16,386 nt of DNA, taken from NCBI GenBank assembly GCA_023663025.1, contig JAMPIC010000036.1, positions 1 through 16,386 of the forward strand. Direction: 5' to 3'. The position numbers and the translations under genes are program-made. Source of the DNA: Prevotella sp. Lineage in GTDB: Bacteria > Bacillota > Clostridia > Oscillospirales > Ruminococcaceae. Shown here piece by piece: positions 1 to 10,251 of this stretch (the stretch's first letter is position 1; each line of letters begins with the position of its first letter). The notes under the pieces are model-generated. The model ran no database searches, was not told the origin of the DNA, and saw only the letters and a list, made by a program, of their open reading frames with translations.

Positions 1-2
1 CC

Positions 3-34
3 AAAAAAGAGAACACCCACAAATGCGAGTGTTC
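3..34 (-). terminator. Terminator of the tRNA operon
   Basis: On the minus strand, 15 bases past the CCA end of tRNA-Glu, an 8-bp stem (GAACACTC with GGGTGTTC, one G-T pair, arms 11-18 and 27-34) is followed by TCTTTTTT. This is the form of an intrinsic terminator and it ends the two-tRNA transcript. Confidence 0.75.
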
Positions 35-49
35 GTCTTTTGTTAATTC

Positions 50-124
50 TGGTGACCCGTACGGGAATTGAACCCATGATTACGCCGTGAAAGGGCGTCG
101 TCTTGACCTCTTGACCAACGGGCC
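50..124 (-). tRNA. tRNA-Glu (anticodon TTC)
   Basis: The minus strand reads a full cloverleaf of 75 nt with an encoded CCA end. The acceptor arms are GGCCCGT and ACGGGTC. The anticodon arm is ACGCC-CTTTCAC-GGCGT, giving anticodon TTC, and the T arm contains GGTTCAATTCC. The sequence closely matches the usual Firmicute tRNA-Glu. It is the second gene of a two-tRNA unit, 33 bp after tRNA-Met, and is followed by a terminator hairpin. Confidence 0.96.
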
Positions 125-157
125 GAAACGAAGCCGCCGATGTTTCAGCAGCCTGTC

Positions 158-234
158 TGGTAGCGAGAGTGAGACTTGAACTCACGACCTATCGGGTATG
201 AACCGATTGCTCTAGCCAGCTGAGCTATCTCGCC
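158..234 (-). tRNA. tRNA-Met, elongator (anticodon CAT)
   Basis: The minus strand reads a 77-nt cloverleaf with encoded CCA: acceptor GGCGAGA with TCTCGCT, D arm GCTCAGCTGGCTAGAGC, anticodon arm ATCGG-TTCATAC-CCGAT with anticodon CAT. The D arm and the fully paired first acceptor base fit the elongator tRNA rather than the initiator. The usual tRNA-Ile2 with a lysidine-modified CAT begins differently, so elongator Met is preferred. It is the promoter-proximal gene of the tRNA unit. Confidence 0.93.
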
Positions 235-271
235 GTATTATATTATTATATGCTGCTTAAGCGACTTATAT

Positions 272-300
272 ATTATATAACATTATTTTACTTTTGTCAA
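272..300 (-). promoter_or_regulatory. Sigma-A promoter of the tRNA-Met/Glu operon
   Basis: The minus strand has a perfect TTGACA (295-300), a 17-bp spacer and a perfect TATAAT (272-277), 38 bp upstream of tRNA-Met. Consensus boxes at ideal spacing suit a strongly expressed stable-RNA unit. Confidence 0.9.
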
Positions 301-473
301 TAGTTTTTTAGAAAAAAATCATATTTATATATTTTTACCTGATATAATGTCTGAATGCATGGAAAAATAAGATATTTTTAACAAATTTATATTGTCCGAA
401 ACAGATAAACAAAATTATTTGAATATTTGTTGCAGGAGGTAATTCCATAATATTTGTGCAAAAATTGTAATGG

Positions 474-516
474 TTTTTCGTTAATTTATACAAAAAATGT
501 GTAAATTAGCGAAAAA
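474..516. repeat. 18-bp inverted repeat next to the promoter
   Basis: Arms 474-491 and 499-516 pair over 18 positions with only two G-T wobbles, around a 7-base AT loop. The right arm ends 4 bp before the -35 box at 520. It could be an operator for a dimeric or tetrameric regulator, or a terminator-like barrier between the divergent units. The sequence alone does not decide. Confidence 0.7.
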
Positions 517-519
517 TAT

Positions 520-548
520 TTGACAATTTTGTCTCTCGGTGGTATAAT
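520..548 (+). promoter_or_regulatory. Sigma-A promoter of the 154-aa protein / EAL operon
   Basis: TTGACA (520-525), a 17-bp spacer and TATAAT (543-548) lie 29 bp before the ATG at 578. The -35 box is partly covered by the palindrome GACAA-TT-TTGTC (522-533), and the long inverted repeat 474-516 lies just upstream, so repression or activation by a DNA-binding protein is plausible. Confidence 0.88.
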
Positions 549-577
549 GATTTTAATAAATAATTAGGGGGATTTTT

Positions 578-1042
578 ATGCCCGGACGCAAAGAATGCCT
601 TATTTGCCGTTCAGTTGACGGAGACGGCAGAATAGTATTCCTTACATATGACAGAACCGACGAAAAAATTCATGAGTATTCAAACGATGAGATTACCCGG
701 AAAATCGTGGACAGACAGATCGTCAACGCAAAACTTGAAAATACTGTGGTTAAAATTACCGATACCAAAACAACAATGTCAAAAATCAGGGCGGATGAAA
801 AAAAGTCCTCCAATGTTTTTTATATTCTTGACAGCTATACCTCCGTCAACGGCAGTGCCATGTTTTTGGCTGTAAGCAACTGCGGGGAAAAATTTGAATT
901 CTCCGAAAATCTTGCCGCGGATTTCTGCGGCGGACGACATATTGTAAACGGTTATATGACAAAAAATGGACTTAAGATGATAAACGTTCCCGCTTATGTA
1001 ACGGCTTTGAATAAGTCGCTGGAACACGCTGAAACCGACTGA
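578..1042 (+). CDS. Unrecognised 154-residue protein
   Basis: I do not recognise this family. The ATG at 578 is preceded by AGGGGG (566-571) and a consensus promoter, so the start is well supported. The protein is soluble-looking, with no signal peptide or membrane segment. A CxxC pair near the N-terminus (CLIC, residues 7-10) and two later cysteines (near residues 102 and 116) are visible, and the rest alternates charged and beta-like stretches. It is the first gene of a two-gene unit with the c-di-GMP phosphodiesterase; the next start codon lies 45 bp downstream with no terminator between. A sensory or partner role for the EAL protein is an inference from position only. Gene-ness is secure; function is unknown. 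Confidence 0.8.
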   Translation: MPGRKECLICRSVDGDGRIVFLTYDRTDEKIHEYSNDEITRKIVDRQIVNAKLENTVVKITDTKTTMSKIRADEKKSSNVFYILDSYTSVNGSAMFLAVSNCGEKFEFSENLAADFCGGRHIVNGYMTKNGLKMINVPAYVTALNKSLEHAETD

Positions 1043-1087
1043 ACTGCCGCAGCAATGCGCCTTAGTCAGAAAGGGGAGCAAACAATT

Positions 1088-2764
1088 ATGGGAAAAGCTA
1101 TTTTTCAGGCTCTGAACGACTTTATTTCGCGTACTCATGATATGGGAGCTTTTGTTGCGGATTTTTCCGACGACAGCTATGACGTTCTGTCCGGCGGCGC
1201 TTTTTCCGCAATCATTGACGGAAGCGTAAATCCGCTTGAACAGCTTGCCGGAAGCGCGTATGTTCATGAGGCGGACAGAACAGTCCTCGGCGCGTTTTGC
1301 CGCGATTTGCTCAGTGCGGACAAAATCCGGATACAGGAGGATCACTTTGCTGTGCCTTTCCGCGCGGTTACGTCGGGCGACCTTTCCGATACCGAGTATA
1401 AGTGGATCATCCTCACGGTAGTGATCGACCGCAATGAGGATCTTACGGCAAAATGCATTATCGGACATCTCAGAATAATGAACAACGCCGAAATACTCAA
1501 CAAAATAATTACCGACAGCTTTACCAATGACAAGCACCCGCAGGTATTCAACAGTCAGGCAAAGCGCATTATTGAGGACGAGAGCCGTAACGCGGCGATC
1601 GTGCAGTTTGACATTGAAAATTTCAAGCTCATCAACGTTAAGTACGGCGAGGAAAAGGGGACGGAAATACTCAACTATATCAAGAACGGTCTCGACACAG
1701 TCTGTACCGACAGACAGGTCTACACGCGCCTGTCTGCTGATGTTTTCATGATCGCCATGTCCTACGATAAGCCGGAAGAGATCGAACGCCTTATCGCCCG
1801 TATCGAGGAACGTCTCGGCTGTTACGGAGACATATCCTATAAGCTCGTTTTCGGAGTGTATATTGTCACAGACCGAAGCATACCCATGCGCAAAATGGGG
1901 GACAGAACAGCTATGGCGCGCCAGAGCATAAAAGGCAGCGCGCTCAAGAATGTGTGCTACTACACGGATAATCAGGAAAGCCGTCTTGTCACGAAAAAAT
2001 TTATCGAGGACAGAATGGACTACGCCCTCGATCACGGCGAGTTCGTTATGTATCTCCAGCCGAAGTACAGCATAAGCACAGACGGAGTTGTCGGCGCGGA
2101 GGCTCTGGTGAGATGGATACACCCGGAAAAAGGAATGCTGCCGCCTGCGGAGTTTATTTCCGTATTTGAAAAGAACGGCTTTATTATAAAGCTTGACCGT
2201 TACATCTGGGAACAGGCGTGCAAAGCGATACGCGGCTGGATAGACAGCGGCGTTCAGCCAGTTCCCATATCGGTAAATATTTCAAGAGTTCATCTTTCCG
2301 ACGATAAGTTTATCGACGTTCTTGACAGCCTTGTGGAAAAATACAATATACCCAAGGACATGATCGAGACGGAGATAACCGAAACCGTGGAGAACGCGGG
2401 AGACGCCGACGTAATCAAAAAGCTGAAAGAGAGAGGCTATATGCTTCTTATGGACGACTTCGGTTCGGGATATTCTTCCCTCAATATGCTTAAAAACACG
2501 CCCTTTGACGTTATCAAGATAGACAGGGACTTTTTCAGCGAGTTCATGCTTTCGGACAGGGGAAAGAAGATAATTTCCCATACCATTTCAATGTCTAAGG
2601 ATATCGGTCTGGATATGGTAGCCGAGGGTGTGGAAACCAAGGAACAGGCGGAATTTCTGCATAACTGCGGCTGCGATGTTGCCCAAGGGTACTATTACTC
2701 CAAGCCCATATGCGTGGACGATTTCCGTCATCTTGTGTACGACGATTGGATTGCCACGGACTGA
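1088..2764 (+). CDS. c-di-GMP phosphodiesterase with degenerate GGDEF and intact EAL domain
   Basis: This predicted cytosolic protein of 558 residues should hydrolyse the second messenger c-di-GMP to pGpG. Residues 1-150 are an unassigned N-terminal part. A GGDEF-like fold follows (about 160-290), but its active-site loop reads SADVF at 216-220 in place of GGDEF, so cyclase activity is very unlikely; such domains often act as regulatory GTP or ligand sensors. The C-terminal EAL domain (about 315-550) keeps the signature EALVRW (E338), VNIS, EITET, MDDFGSGYSSL, VIKID, AEGVET and QGYYYSKP, the metal- and substrate-binding set of active phosphodiesterases. An in-frame ATG at 1055 would add 11 residues but has no ribosome binding site; the ATG at 1088 has AAGGGGAG 9 bp upstream. 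There are no membrane segments. It is cotranscribed with the 154-residue protein. Confidence 0.93.
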   Translation: MGKAIFQALNDFISRTHDMGAFVADFSDDSYDVLSGGAFSAIIDGSVNPLEQLAGSAYVHEADRTVLGAFCRDLLSADKIRIQEDHFAVPFRAVTSGDLSDTEYKWIILTVVIDRNEDLTAKCIIGHLRIMNNAEILNKIITDSFTNDKHPQVFNSQAKRIIEDESRNAAIVQFDIENFKLINVKYGEEKGTEILNYIKNGLDTVCTDRQVYTRLSADVFMIAMSYDKPEEIERLIARIEERLGCYGDISYKLVFGVYIVTDRSIPMRKMGDRTAMARQSIKGSALKNVCYYTDNQESRLVTKKFIEDRMDYALDHGEFVMYLQPKYSISTDGVVGAEALVRWIHPEKGMLPPAEFISVFEKNGFIIKLDRYIWEQACKAIRGWIDSGVQPVPISVNISRVHLSDDKFIDVLDSLVEKYNIPKDMIETEITETVENAGDADVIKKLKERGYMLLMDDFGSGYSSLNMLKNTPFDVIKIDRDFFSEFMLSDRGKKIISHTISMSKDIGLDMVAEGVETKEQAEFLHNCGCDVAQGYYYSKPICVDDFRHLVYDDWIATD

Positions 2765-2780
2765 CCGTTAAATAAAAAAC

Positions 2781-2823
2781 AAAATCGGCGGAGCTTTCCC
2801 ACATGGAAAACTCCGCCGATTTT
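2781..2823 (+). terminator. Strong intrinsic terminator after the EAL gene
   Basis: A 13-bp perfect stem (AAAATCGGCGGAG with CTCCGCCGATTTT) encloses a further TTTCC/GGAAA stem. The A- and T-rich flanks make it usable in both directions. It lies 16 bp after the EAL stop codon. Confidence 0.9.
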
Positions 2824-2920
2824 ACTGTGCGGAACGGTGCTGATCTATCCTCAAAGAAAATCATACGATGTCCACAGCATTCTCTTTGTACGTCTTGCCT
2901 GATTGCTTTTTTTATTATTC

Positions 2921-2949
2921 TTGACAGAAATAATGCCTTGGTGTATAAT
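2921..2949 (+). promoter_or_regulatory. Sigma-A promoter of the DNA methyltransferase
   Basis: TTGACA (2921-2926), a 17-bp spacer and TATAAT (2944-2949) are both perfect. The leader to the ATG at 3062 is about 105 nt; apart from this promoter the 238-base gap from the terminator to the gene shows nothing further. Confidence 0.9.
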
Positions 2950-3061
2950 AAATTCGGAAATTGGAAAAAATGGAACAGAGTACATTAAAATAATTTCCGG
3001 AAACCGCCCGAAACGAAAATAAACCGATATTGCACAGAATTGCGGAAGGGAATATAAGTAT

Positions 3062-4939
3062 ATGAACGAAAAAACGCACAATGAAATGTGGGAATTTGAA
3101 CCTATAAATGGATTTCCTATGCTTTTTTGGAAGGGAAAACGCCCGTTTAAATCCGTGCGGTACTACCCCGCACAGCTTAAAGAAAGTTATGGAAAAGATA
3201 AGGACGGTTGGTTCAACAAGATACTTTGGGGTGATAATCTTCAGGTTATGAGTTATCTGCTGAAGGATTACCGCGGTAAAATTGATTTGATTTACATAGA
3301 TCCGCCGTTTGACAGCAAGGCTGATTACAAAAAGAAAATATCGGTAAAAGATTACGGCACGGCGGAAACGGACAGTTCGTCGTTCGAGGAAAAACAGTAT
3401 GGAGATATTTGGACAAATGACGAATATCTCCAGTTTATGTATGAGCGAATTATAATTATGCGGGAGCTGCTTTCGCAAAACGGAGTGATCTATATCCACT
3501 GCGACCACAGAAAGGCGCCGCATATTCGTCTGCTGTGCGACGAAATTTTCGGCGCCGATAATTTTCTCAATGAAATTACCTGGCGCAGGCAGGTTGTCAG
3601 AGGAATGAAAGTTTATGCAAAGTATTATTCTTTCAGCTCGGATTATCTTATTGTTTATGCCAAATCTCCGGAAAACGCAAAATGGAACAGACAAGTAAAA
3701 ACCGTTCGCTTAAGCATTGAAGAAGCGGAAAAAAAATATATGAAAGACGAGCGTGGATATTTCAGAACGTCTGATCCGGGCAGCTACACTTTTGAAAGCC
3801 TTTGCAAACTTAACGAGCAAGGACTTCTGTACGCGCCGAAGAACGGCAATGTGGTTATTGATGAAAAAAACAGGCGCGTATACGCCTCCAATGGCGGAAA
3901 AGTCGCTGTAAAGTATTACCGTAAACAAGAGGGGAACGATATTCTTGAAGAAATAACGGTTGATAATATTTGGGACGATATTCCCGGCATGGGCGTTGTT
4001 TCTTCCGAATTTATAGGTTACCCTACGCAGAAACCGGAAGCACTGCTAAAACGTGTAATTGAAGCGTCGACAGACCCCGGCGATATAGTTTTCGACTGCT
4101 TTATGGGCAGCGGCACAACTCAAGCGGTCGCAATGAAACTCGGCAGGCGGTTTATCGGCGCGGACATCAACCTCGGCGCAATTCAAACCACCGCAAAGCG
4201 GCTTATCGGCATTGCGGAGGAACTTAAGGACGATGAGGAGAAGTACACGGGCTTTGAGGTATACAATGTCAATAATTACGACTTTTTCCGCAACCCGCTT
4301 GAAGCGCGGGATTTGATTATTGAAGCGCTTGAAATTGAGAAATTCGGCAGCGGGAACGTCTATGACGGCGAACTTGACGGGCGTATGGTTAAGATCATGC
4401 CCGTAAACCATATAGCGTCAAAGGCGGATTTGGCGGACTTAATCGCGAATATGCCCTACAAGACCTTTGAGCAGCGCAAGCAGGATAACCCGAGCGAACC
4501 CGTAGAGCGTATCACGCTGGTCTGTATGGGGCACGAACCCGATTTAAAAGATTATCTCACTGCCCGGGTTACGGATTTCAATCTTGATATTGAAATTGTT
4601 GATATTCTCCGCGACAAGGCGGATTTGCAGTTAAAGCGCGAAGCCGAGGCGGTAGTTGAGCGTAAGGACAACAGGCTGGTAATCAAGTCTTTCTACCCAA
4701 TGAATTTAATGAAAAAGCTGTCGTTGGAGAAGGAAACCGTTGACGATTGGAAACAGCTTGCAGAGAGCGTTATGATTGACTTTAACTATGACGGCGCTGT
4801 TTTACAGCCTGCCGTAACGGATATTCCCGCAAAGAATGAGTTTGTTGCCGGCGAATACGAGATACCCGACGACGCGGGAAATATAAGAGTGAAGATTACC
4901 GATTTGCTGTCGGAATCTCTTGAAATTGAGGTGAAGTGA
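3062..4939 (+). CDS. Beta-class DNA methyltransferase (type III Mod-like)
   Basis: This 625-residue protein is predicted to transfer a methyl group from S-adenosylmethionine to the amino group of adenine or cytosine in a specific DNA site. Motif IV, DPPF at residues 80-83 (in LIYIDPPFDSKADY), comes before motif I, FMGSG at 347-351 (in VFDCFMGSGTTQAVAMKLG). This order, with the target-recognition region between them, is that of the beta class, as in type III Mod subunits. About 260 residues follow motif I, longer than a bare methylase and in line with a subunit that contacts a partner. The ATG at 3062 follows GGAAGGG at 3045-3051. The gene overlaps its downstream partner almost end to start (stop 4937-4939, next ATG 4941), but that partner is truncated, so this is probably an orphan methyltransferase. 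Target site and exact subtype cannot be read from sequence. Confidence 0.92.
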   Translation: MNEKTHNEMWEFEPINGFPMLFWKGKRPFKSVRYYPAQLKESYGKDKDGWFNKILWGDNLQVMSYLLKDYRGKIDLIYIDPPFDSKADYKKKISVKDYGTAETDSSSFEEKQYGDIWTNDEYLQFMYERIIIMRELLSQNGVIYIHCDHRKAPHIRLLCDEIFGADNFLNEITWRRQVVRGMKVYAKYYSFSSDYLIVYAKSPENAKWNRQVKTVRLSIEEAEKKYMKDERGYFRTSDPGSYTFESLCKLNEQGLLYAPKNGNVVIDEKNRRVYASNGGKVAVKYYRKQEGNDILEEITVDNIWDDIPGMGVVSSEFIGYPTQKPEALLKRVIEASTDPGDIVFDCFMGSGTTQAVAMKLGRRFIGADINLGAIQTTAKRLIGIAEELKDDEEKYTGFEVYNVNNYDFFRNPLEARDLIIEALEIEKFGSGNVYDGELDGRMVKIMPVNHIASKADLADLIANMPYKTFEQRKQDNPSEPVERITLVCMGHEPDLKDYLTARVTDFNLDIEIVDILRDKADLQLKREAEAVVERKDNRLVIKSFYPMNLMKKLSLEKETVDDWKQLAESVMIDFNYDGAVLQPAVTDIPAKNEFVAGEYEIPDDAGNIRVKITDLLSESLEIEVK

Positions 4940-4940
4940 T

Positions 4941-5192
4941 ATGGTTAAAACGCAGGAAATGGAGTTAGAGTATGCCTTTTTCAATATTTTGCGCGACTAC
5001 TACGAACTCAACAAGGGCAGGGTAAAGCGCAATTACACCGACCTTTCAAGAAAGTTCCTCAAAAACGCGGGGATTTTTTTCTGCGTTACTTCTTTTTCAG
5101 AGTACTTTTCAGCCTTTGGACAAGCGTGGGTTTTACGCGTTTTCCTTTTCCCAAAGCGGCAGCCGAAGCGTTTTCGTACGCCTCGCGGATAA
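4941..5192 (+). pseudogene. Truncated N-terminus of the methyltransferase partner (probable restriction/helicase subunit)
   Basis: The ATG at 4941 lies one base after the methyltransferase stop and uses GAGGTGA inside the end of that gene, so it was translationally coupled. The first ~44 residues (MVKTQEMELEYAFFNILRDY and on to about FLKNAG) look like an ordinary soluble protein start. From about 5075 the frame continues only through the 3' end of the opposite-strand ppk gene and stops at 5192, so that tail is an artefact. In this arrangement the second gene is usually the Res or helicase-nuclease subunit of a type III-like system; that identity is an inference from position. The rest of the gene, and with it restriction activity, appears to be lost. 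Confidence 0.6.
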
Positions 5193-7209
5193 ACGCCGCC
5201 TGAGAATCCACAGGTTCACAGTCGTTTTCAACGTGAACGTAGCTGCTGTCGGGGAGCATTTTCCTTGCCTTTACGTTGTCCTTTGTCAGGACGCTGAAAA
5301 TGTGCATTATCCTTTTTCGCACATGGGTATCGTAGATAGGCGCGGCGACCTCCACCCGGCGCAGAGTGTTCCTTGTCATAAAGTCTGCGGAGCTGATATA
5401 GAGCTTCATACGCTCGGGCGTGCCGAATATGTAAATGCGGCTGTGTTCAAGGTAACGTCCCACAATGCTGGTGATCTCGATATTGTCGGTGTAATCCTTT
5501 ATACCCGCCACAAGGCAGCATATGCCGCGTACCACCATGCGTATTTTCACGCCCTTTTGGGAGGCTTCAACAAGCTTGTCGATAAGTATTTTATCCGTAA
5601 GTGAATTCATTTTCAGCCCGATAAAGGCGTCCTCGCCCCGTTCGGCTGCGGCGATCTCACCGTCGATCATCTCAATGATCCTGTTTTGCAGACACAGGGG
5701 AGCGACCAGAAGCTTGTTTGTATGTTCCGCAAGGGTATTTGTGGACAGTGCGTTGAACACCGTAAGAGCGTCCTCGCCGATCTCGCGGTTGGCGGTCATA
5801 AGGCAAAGGTCGGTGTAGAGCGCGGAGGTTTTTTCGTTGTAGTTTCCCGTACCTATCTGTGTGATGTACTCTATCTTTCCGCTGCCCGTTTTTCTTGTGA
5901 TGAGCAGCAGCTTGGAGTGAACTTTCAGGTTCTCGGGACCGTATATAACGCTGCACCCCGCGTGCTCGAGACGTTTTGACCAGCCGATGTTGTTTTCCTC
6001 GTCGAAGCGGGCGCGCAGCTCCACGAGGACGAGAACGTCCTTGCCGTTTTCGGCGGCGGCGATGAGAGCGTCCACCACCTTCGAGTCGGAGGCTACGCGG
6101 TAAAGGGTTATTTTGACGGACACCACCGAGGGGTCGTTTGCCGCCTCGTGAAGCAGCCGCAGGAACGGCTTTATTGTCTCAAATGGGTAGGAAAGGATAA
6201 TGTCCCGCTTTTGTATCTGTGAGATCATGGAAGCGTTCTTGTCCACCTCGCGGGATGGCTGAGGGTCGGCTCTGCCGTAGAAAAGAGTGGGCAGACTTTC
6301 CTCCAGACGCGCTCTGAGCGGGTACACAAAGGAAAGGTCGAGGGGCGATTTCATATGGAAGATACGGTCGTGCTTAAGCTCCAGCTTTTCGCAAAGGTAA
6401 TCCACAGCCTCCGAACCCAGCTTGCGGGAAAGCTCCATACGCACGGGAGAAAGCTTCTTCCGCTTTTTCAGCAGCTCGGACATAACGTCGCGCAGGTCAA
6501 CGTCGTGGTCGTAGAGAGCTTCTTCCATATTGATGTCCGCGTTGCGGGTTATGCGCATAAGGGACTTGTCGAGTATTTTGTAGTTCTCGAAAATAAGCGG
6601 CATATAGTGGAGAATAAGCTCCTCCACAAGCATGAAGCGGCGTTTGCTTCCGGGCAGGAAAATTATCCGCTGAAAAGCTCCGCTGGCGGGAACGAGACCT
6701 ACCGTTACCGACGAGGACTTTGATTCCAGATGCGCCGCCGCGTATATCTCCTTGTTTTTGAGGAACGGGAACGGGTGTCTTTTGTCGATGACCTGCGGAG
6801 AGATGAGGGGCAGTATCTCGGCGGTGAAGTAAGCTTTAAGGTAGCTTTCCTCCTCCTTGGAGAGCGCCTTGAAATCCACCTGTTCGACCCCGTAGCCGCT
6901 CAGCTCGGACATTATCCCGCTGTACGCCTTGTCCCGCATGGGGGTAAGCTCGGCTACCCGTTTGAAGATAGCGTCAAGCTGTTCCTTGCAGGTCATGTCG
7001 GTCTTGTTTTCACGGTCGTCCGCGTCGACGAGGGTGCGGTCGTAAAGAGAACCCACCCGTATCATGAAAAATTCGTCCAGATTGGACTGGAAAATAGCCG
7101 CGAACATGAGCCTTTCGCAGAGCGGGACGTTTTTATCCACCGCTTCTTCAAGAACTCTTTCGTTGAATTTGAGCCAGGACAGCTCCCTGTTGTCGTAATA
7201 TTGTTTCAT
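5086..7209 (-). CDS. ppk1: Polyphosphate kinase PPK1
   Basis: This is a full-length, 707-residue polyphosphate kinase, which reversibly moves the terminal phosphate of ATP onto long inorganic polyphosphate chains. The N-terminus carries the family signature (NRELSWLKFNERVLEEA, then QSNLDEFFMIRVG). The catalytic phospholipase-D-like domains hold the phosphorylated histidine in LKVHSKLLLI (H431) with IGTGNYNEKTSALYTD after it, and the second conserved histidine in LEHSRIYIF (H589), preceded by RGICCL. The ATG at 7209 has AGGGGG six bases upstream and a consensus promoter. The gene ends against the truncated methyltransferase partner, and only a weak 5-bp stem (AACGC/GCGTT plus a T run) is visible as a terminator. 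ClpB lies upstream on the same strand but is transcribed separately. A stress or starvation role is typical of the family. Confidence 0.97.
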   Translation of the reverse strand: MKQYYDNRELSWLKFNERVLEEAVDKNVPLCERLMFAAIFQSNLDEFFMIRVGSLYDRTLVDADDRENKTDMTCKEQLDAIFKRVAELTPMRDKAYSGIMSELSGYGVEQVDFKALSKEEESYLKAYFTAEILPLISPQVIDKRHPFPFLKNKEIYAAAHLESKSSSVTVGLVPASGAFQRIIFLPGSKRRFMLVEELILHYMPLIFENYKILDKSLMRITRNADINMEEALYDHDVDLRDVMSELLKKRKKLSPVRMELSRKLGSEAVDYLCEKLELKHDRIFHMKSPLDLSFVYPLRARLEESLPTLFYGRADPQPSREVDKNASMISQIQKRDIILSYPFETIKPFLRLLHEAANDPSVVSVKITLYRVASDSKVVDALIAAAENGKDVLVLVELRARFDEENNIGWSKRLEHAGCSVIYGPENLKVHSKLLLITRKTGSGKIEYITQIGTGNYNEKTSALYTDLCLMTANREIGEDALTVFNALSTNTLAEHTNKLLVAPLCLQNRIIEMIDGEIAAAERGEDAFIGLKMNSLTDKILIDKLVEASQKGVKIRMVVRGICCLVAGIKDYTDNIEITSIVGRYLEHSRIYIFGTPERMKLYISSADFMTRNTLRRVEVAAPIYDTHVRKRIMHIFSVLTKDNVKARKMLPDSSYVHVENDCEPVDSQAAFIREAYENASAAALGKGKRVKPTLVQRLKSTLKKK

Positions 7210-7241
7210 AGGTATCCCCCTGATTTTTTACTGTTACTATA

Positions 7242-7270
7242 ATTATATTGTCATTGGACAAAAAAGTCAA
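7242..7270 (-). promoter_or_regulatory. Sigma-A promoter of ppk1
   Basis: On the minus strand TTGACT (7265-7270), a 17-bp spacer and TATAAT (7242-7247) lie 32 bp before the ATG of ppk1. The promoter sits after the clpB terminator, so ppk1 has its own transcript. Confidence 0.85.
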
Positions 7271-7292
7271 GGGAATAGGAAAAATCTCACGG

Positions 7293-7371
7293 AAAAAAAC
7301 GTCCCCGCCGAAGCCGGGATAAGGAATTTAAAATACTTCCATATCTCCGGCTGTCACGCGCGGGGACGTTT

Positions 7372-7373
<2 letters not shown>
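7293..7373 (-). terminator. Long nested hairpin terminator after clpB
   Basis: The outer stem pairs AAAAACGTCCCCGC with GCGGGGACGTTTTT (14 bp). It encloses a second stem (AGCCGG with CCGGCT, extended by GATA/TATC) and a third small one (GGAA/TTCC). On the minus strand the outer stem ends in a T run. It overlaps the clpB stop codon (7372-7374) and spans about 80 nt, longer than an ordinary terminator. Confidence 0.85.
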
Positions 7374-9987
<2,614 letters not shown>

Positions 9988-10011
9988 GTACATACACCCT
10001 TTCTGTAAAGA

Positions 10012-10032
10012 CCCGTCCTTTTTTAGGACAGG
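10012..10032 (-). promoter_or_regulatory. Hairpin in the clpB leader
   Basis: In the minus-strand leader, CCTGTCCT pairs with AGGACGGG (8 bp, one G-T) around a five-A loop, about 25 nt before the start codon. It has no T run, so it is not a terminator. It may affect mRNA stability or translation; that is speculation. Confidence 0.45.
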
Positions 10033-10042
10033 AGTACCTCAA

Positions 10043-10070
10043 ATAATATCTGACGCGTTCGGCAAGGCAA
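10043..10070 (-). promoter_or_regulatory. Possible sigma-A promoter of clpB
   Basis: On the minus strand TTGCCT (10065-10070) and TATTAT (10043-10048) are separated by 16 bp, about 55 bp before the clpB start. Each box has one or two mismatches to consensus. No stronger candidate is visible in the divergent region, and no HrcA or CtsR operator overlaps it. Confidence 0.4.
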
Positions 10071-10141
10071 ATGTGCCAAAAACGCGCGATAAAGTTTATC
10101 AACTTTACACACAAAAAATTTTTTGGTGATTTTTCATTGAC

Positions 10142-10213
10142 ATCGACAAAATTTATCGGCATATTCCACAAAAGACTGTCGGATTTTGTCGAAAAGCGTC
10201 GTTTAATGTCGAG
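10142..10213. promoter_or_regulatory. Array of Spo0A-box-like sites with 10-bp phasing
   Basis: The Spo0A box is TGTCGAA. On the plus strand TGTCGGA (10177), TGTCGAA (10187, perfect), CGTCGTT (10197) and TGTCGAG (10207) start exactly 10 bp apart. TGTCGAT lies on the minus strand at 10142-10148, and TGTCGGC at 10257 keeps the same phase. The array ends 10 bp before the -35 box at 10223, on the clpB-distal side. Tandem 0A boxes one helical turn apart are how Spo0A dimers bind in Bacillus, so Spo0A control of the downstream small gene is a reasonable inference. Confidence 0.65.
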
Positions 10214-10222
10214 AAAAATTCG

Positions 10223-10251
10223 TTGCCATAATCAGGAAAAATAAATATAAT
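10223..10251 (+). promoter_or_regulatory. Sigma-A promoter of the DUF6514-like gene
   Basis: TTGCCA (10223-10228), a 17-bp spacer and TATAAT (10246-10251) lie about 62 bp before the ATG at 10313 and directly downstream of the 0A-like array. One mismatch in the -35 box fits a promoter that may need an activator. Confidence 0.75.

Larger units (their letters stand above)
235..577. other. AT-rich divergent intergenic region
   Basis: This 343-base stretch separates the minus-strand tRNA operon from the plus-strand 154-residue protein gene. It holds both divergent sigma-A promoters (272-300 and 520-548), an 18-bp inverted repeat (474-516) and a short palindrome over the second -35 box (522-533). 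Between 301 and 473 I see no gene. An AGGAGGT at 435-441 resembles a ribosome binding site, but no ATG, GTG or TTG at suitable spacing opens a convincing frame. Confidence 0.7.

Noticed and set aside
435..499. AGGAGGT followed by a possible leader peptide from a TTG codon
   Set aside because: The only frame is about 15 codons long, uses a rare start, lies upstream of the promoter at 520 and has no promoter of its own.
779..2122. 447-codon open frame on the minus strand opposite the EAL operon
   Set aside because: It spans two well-supported plus-strand genes, has no recognisable protein motif and no promoter or ribosome binding site; it is an antisense shadow.
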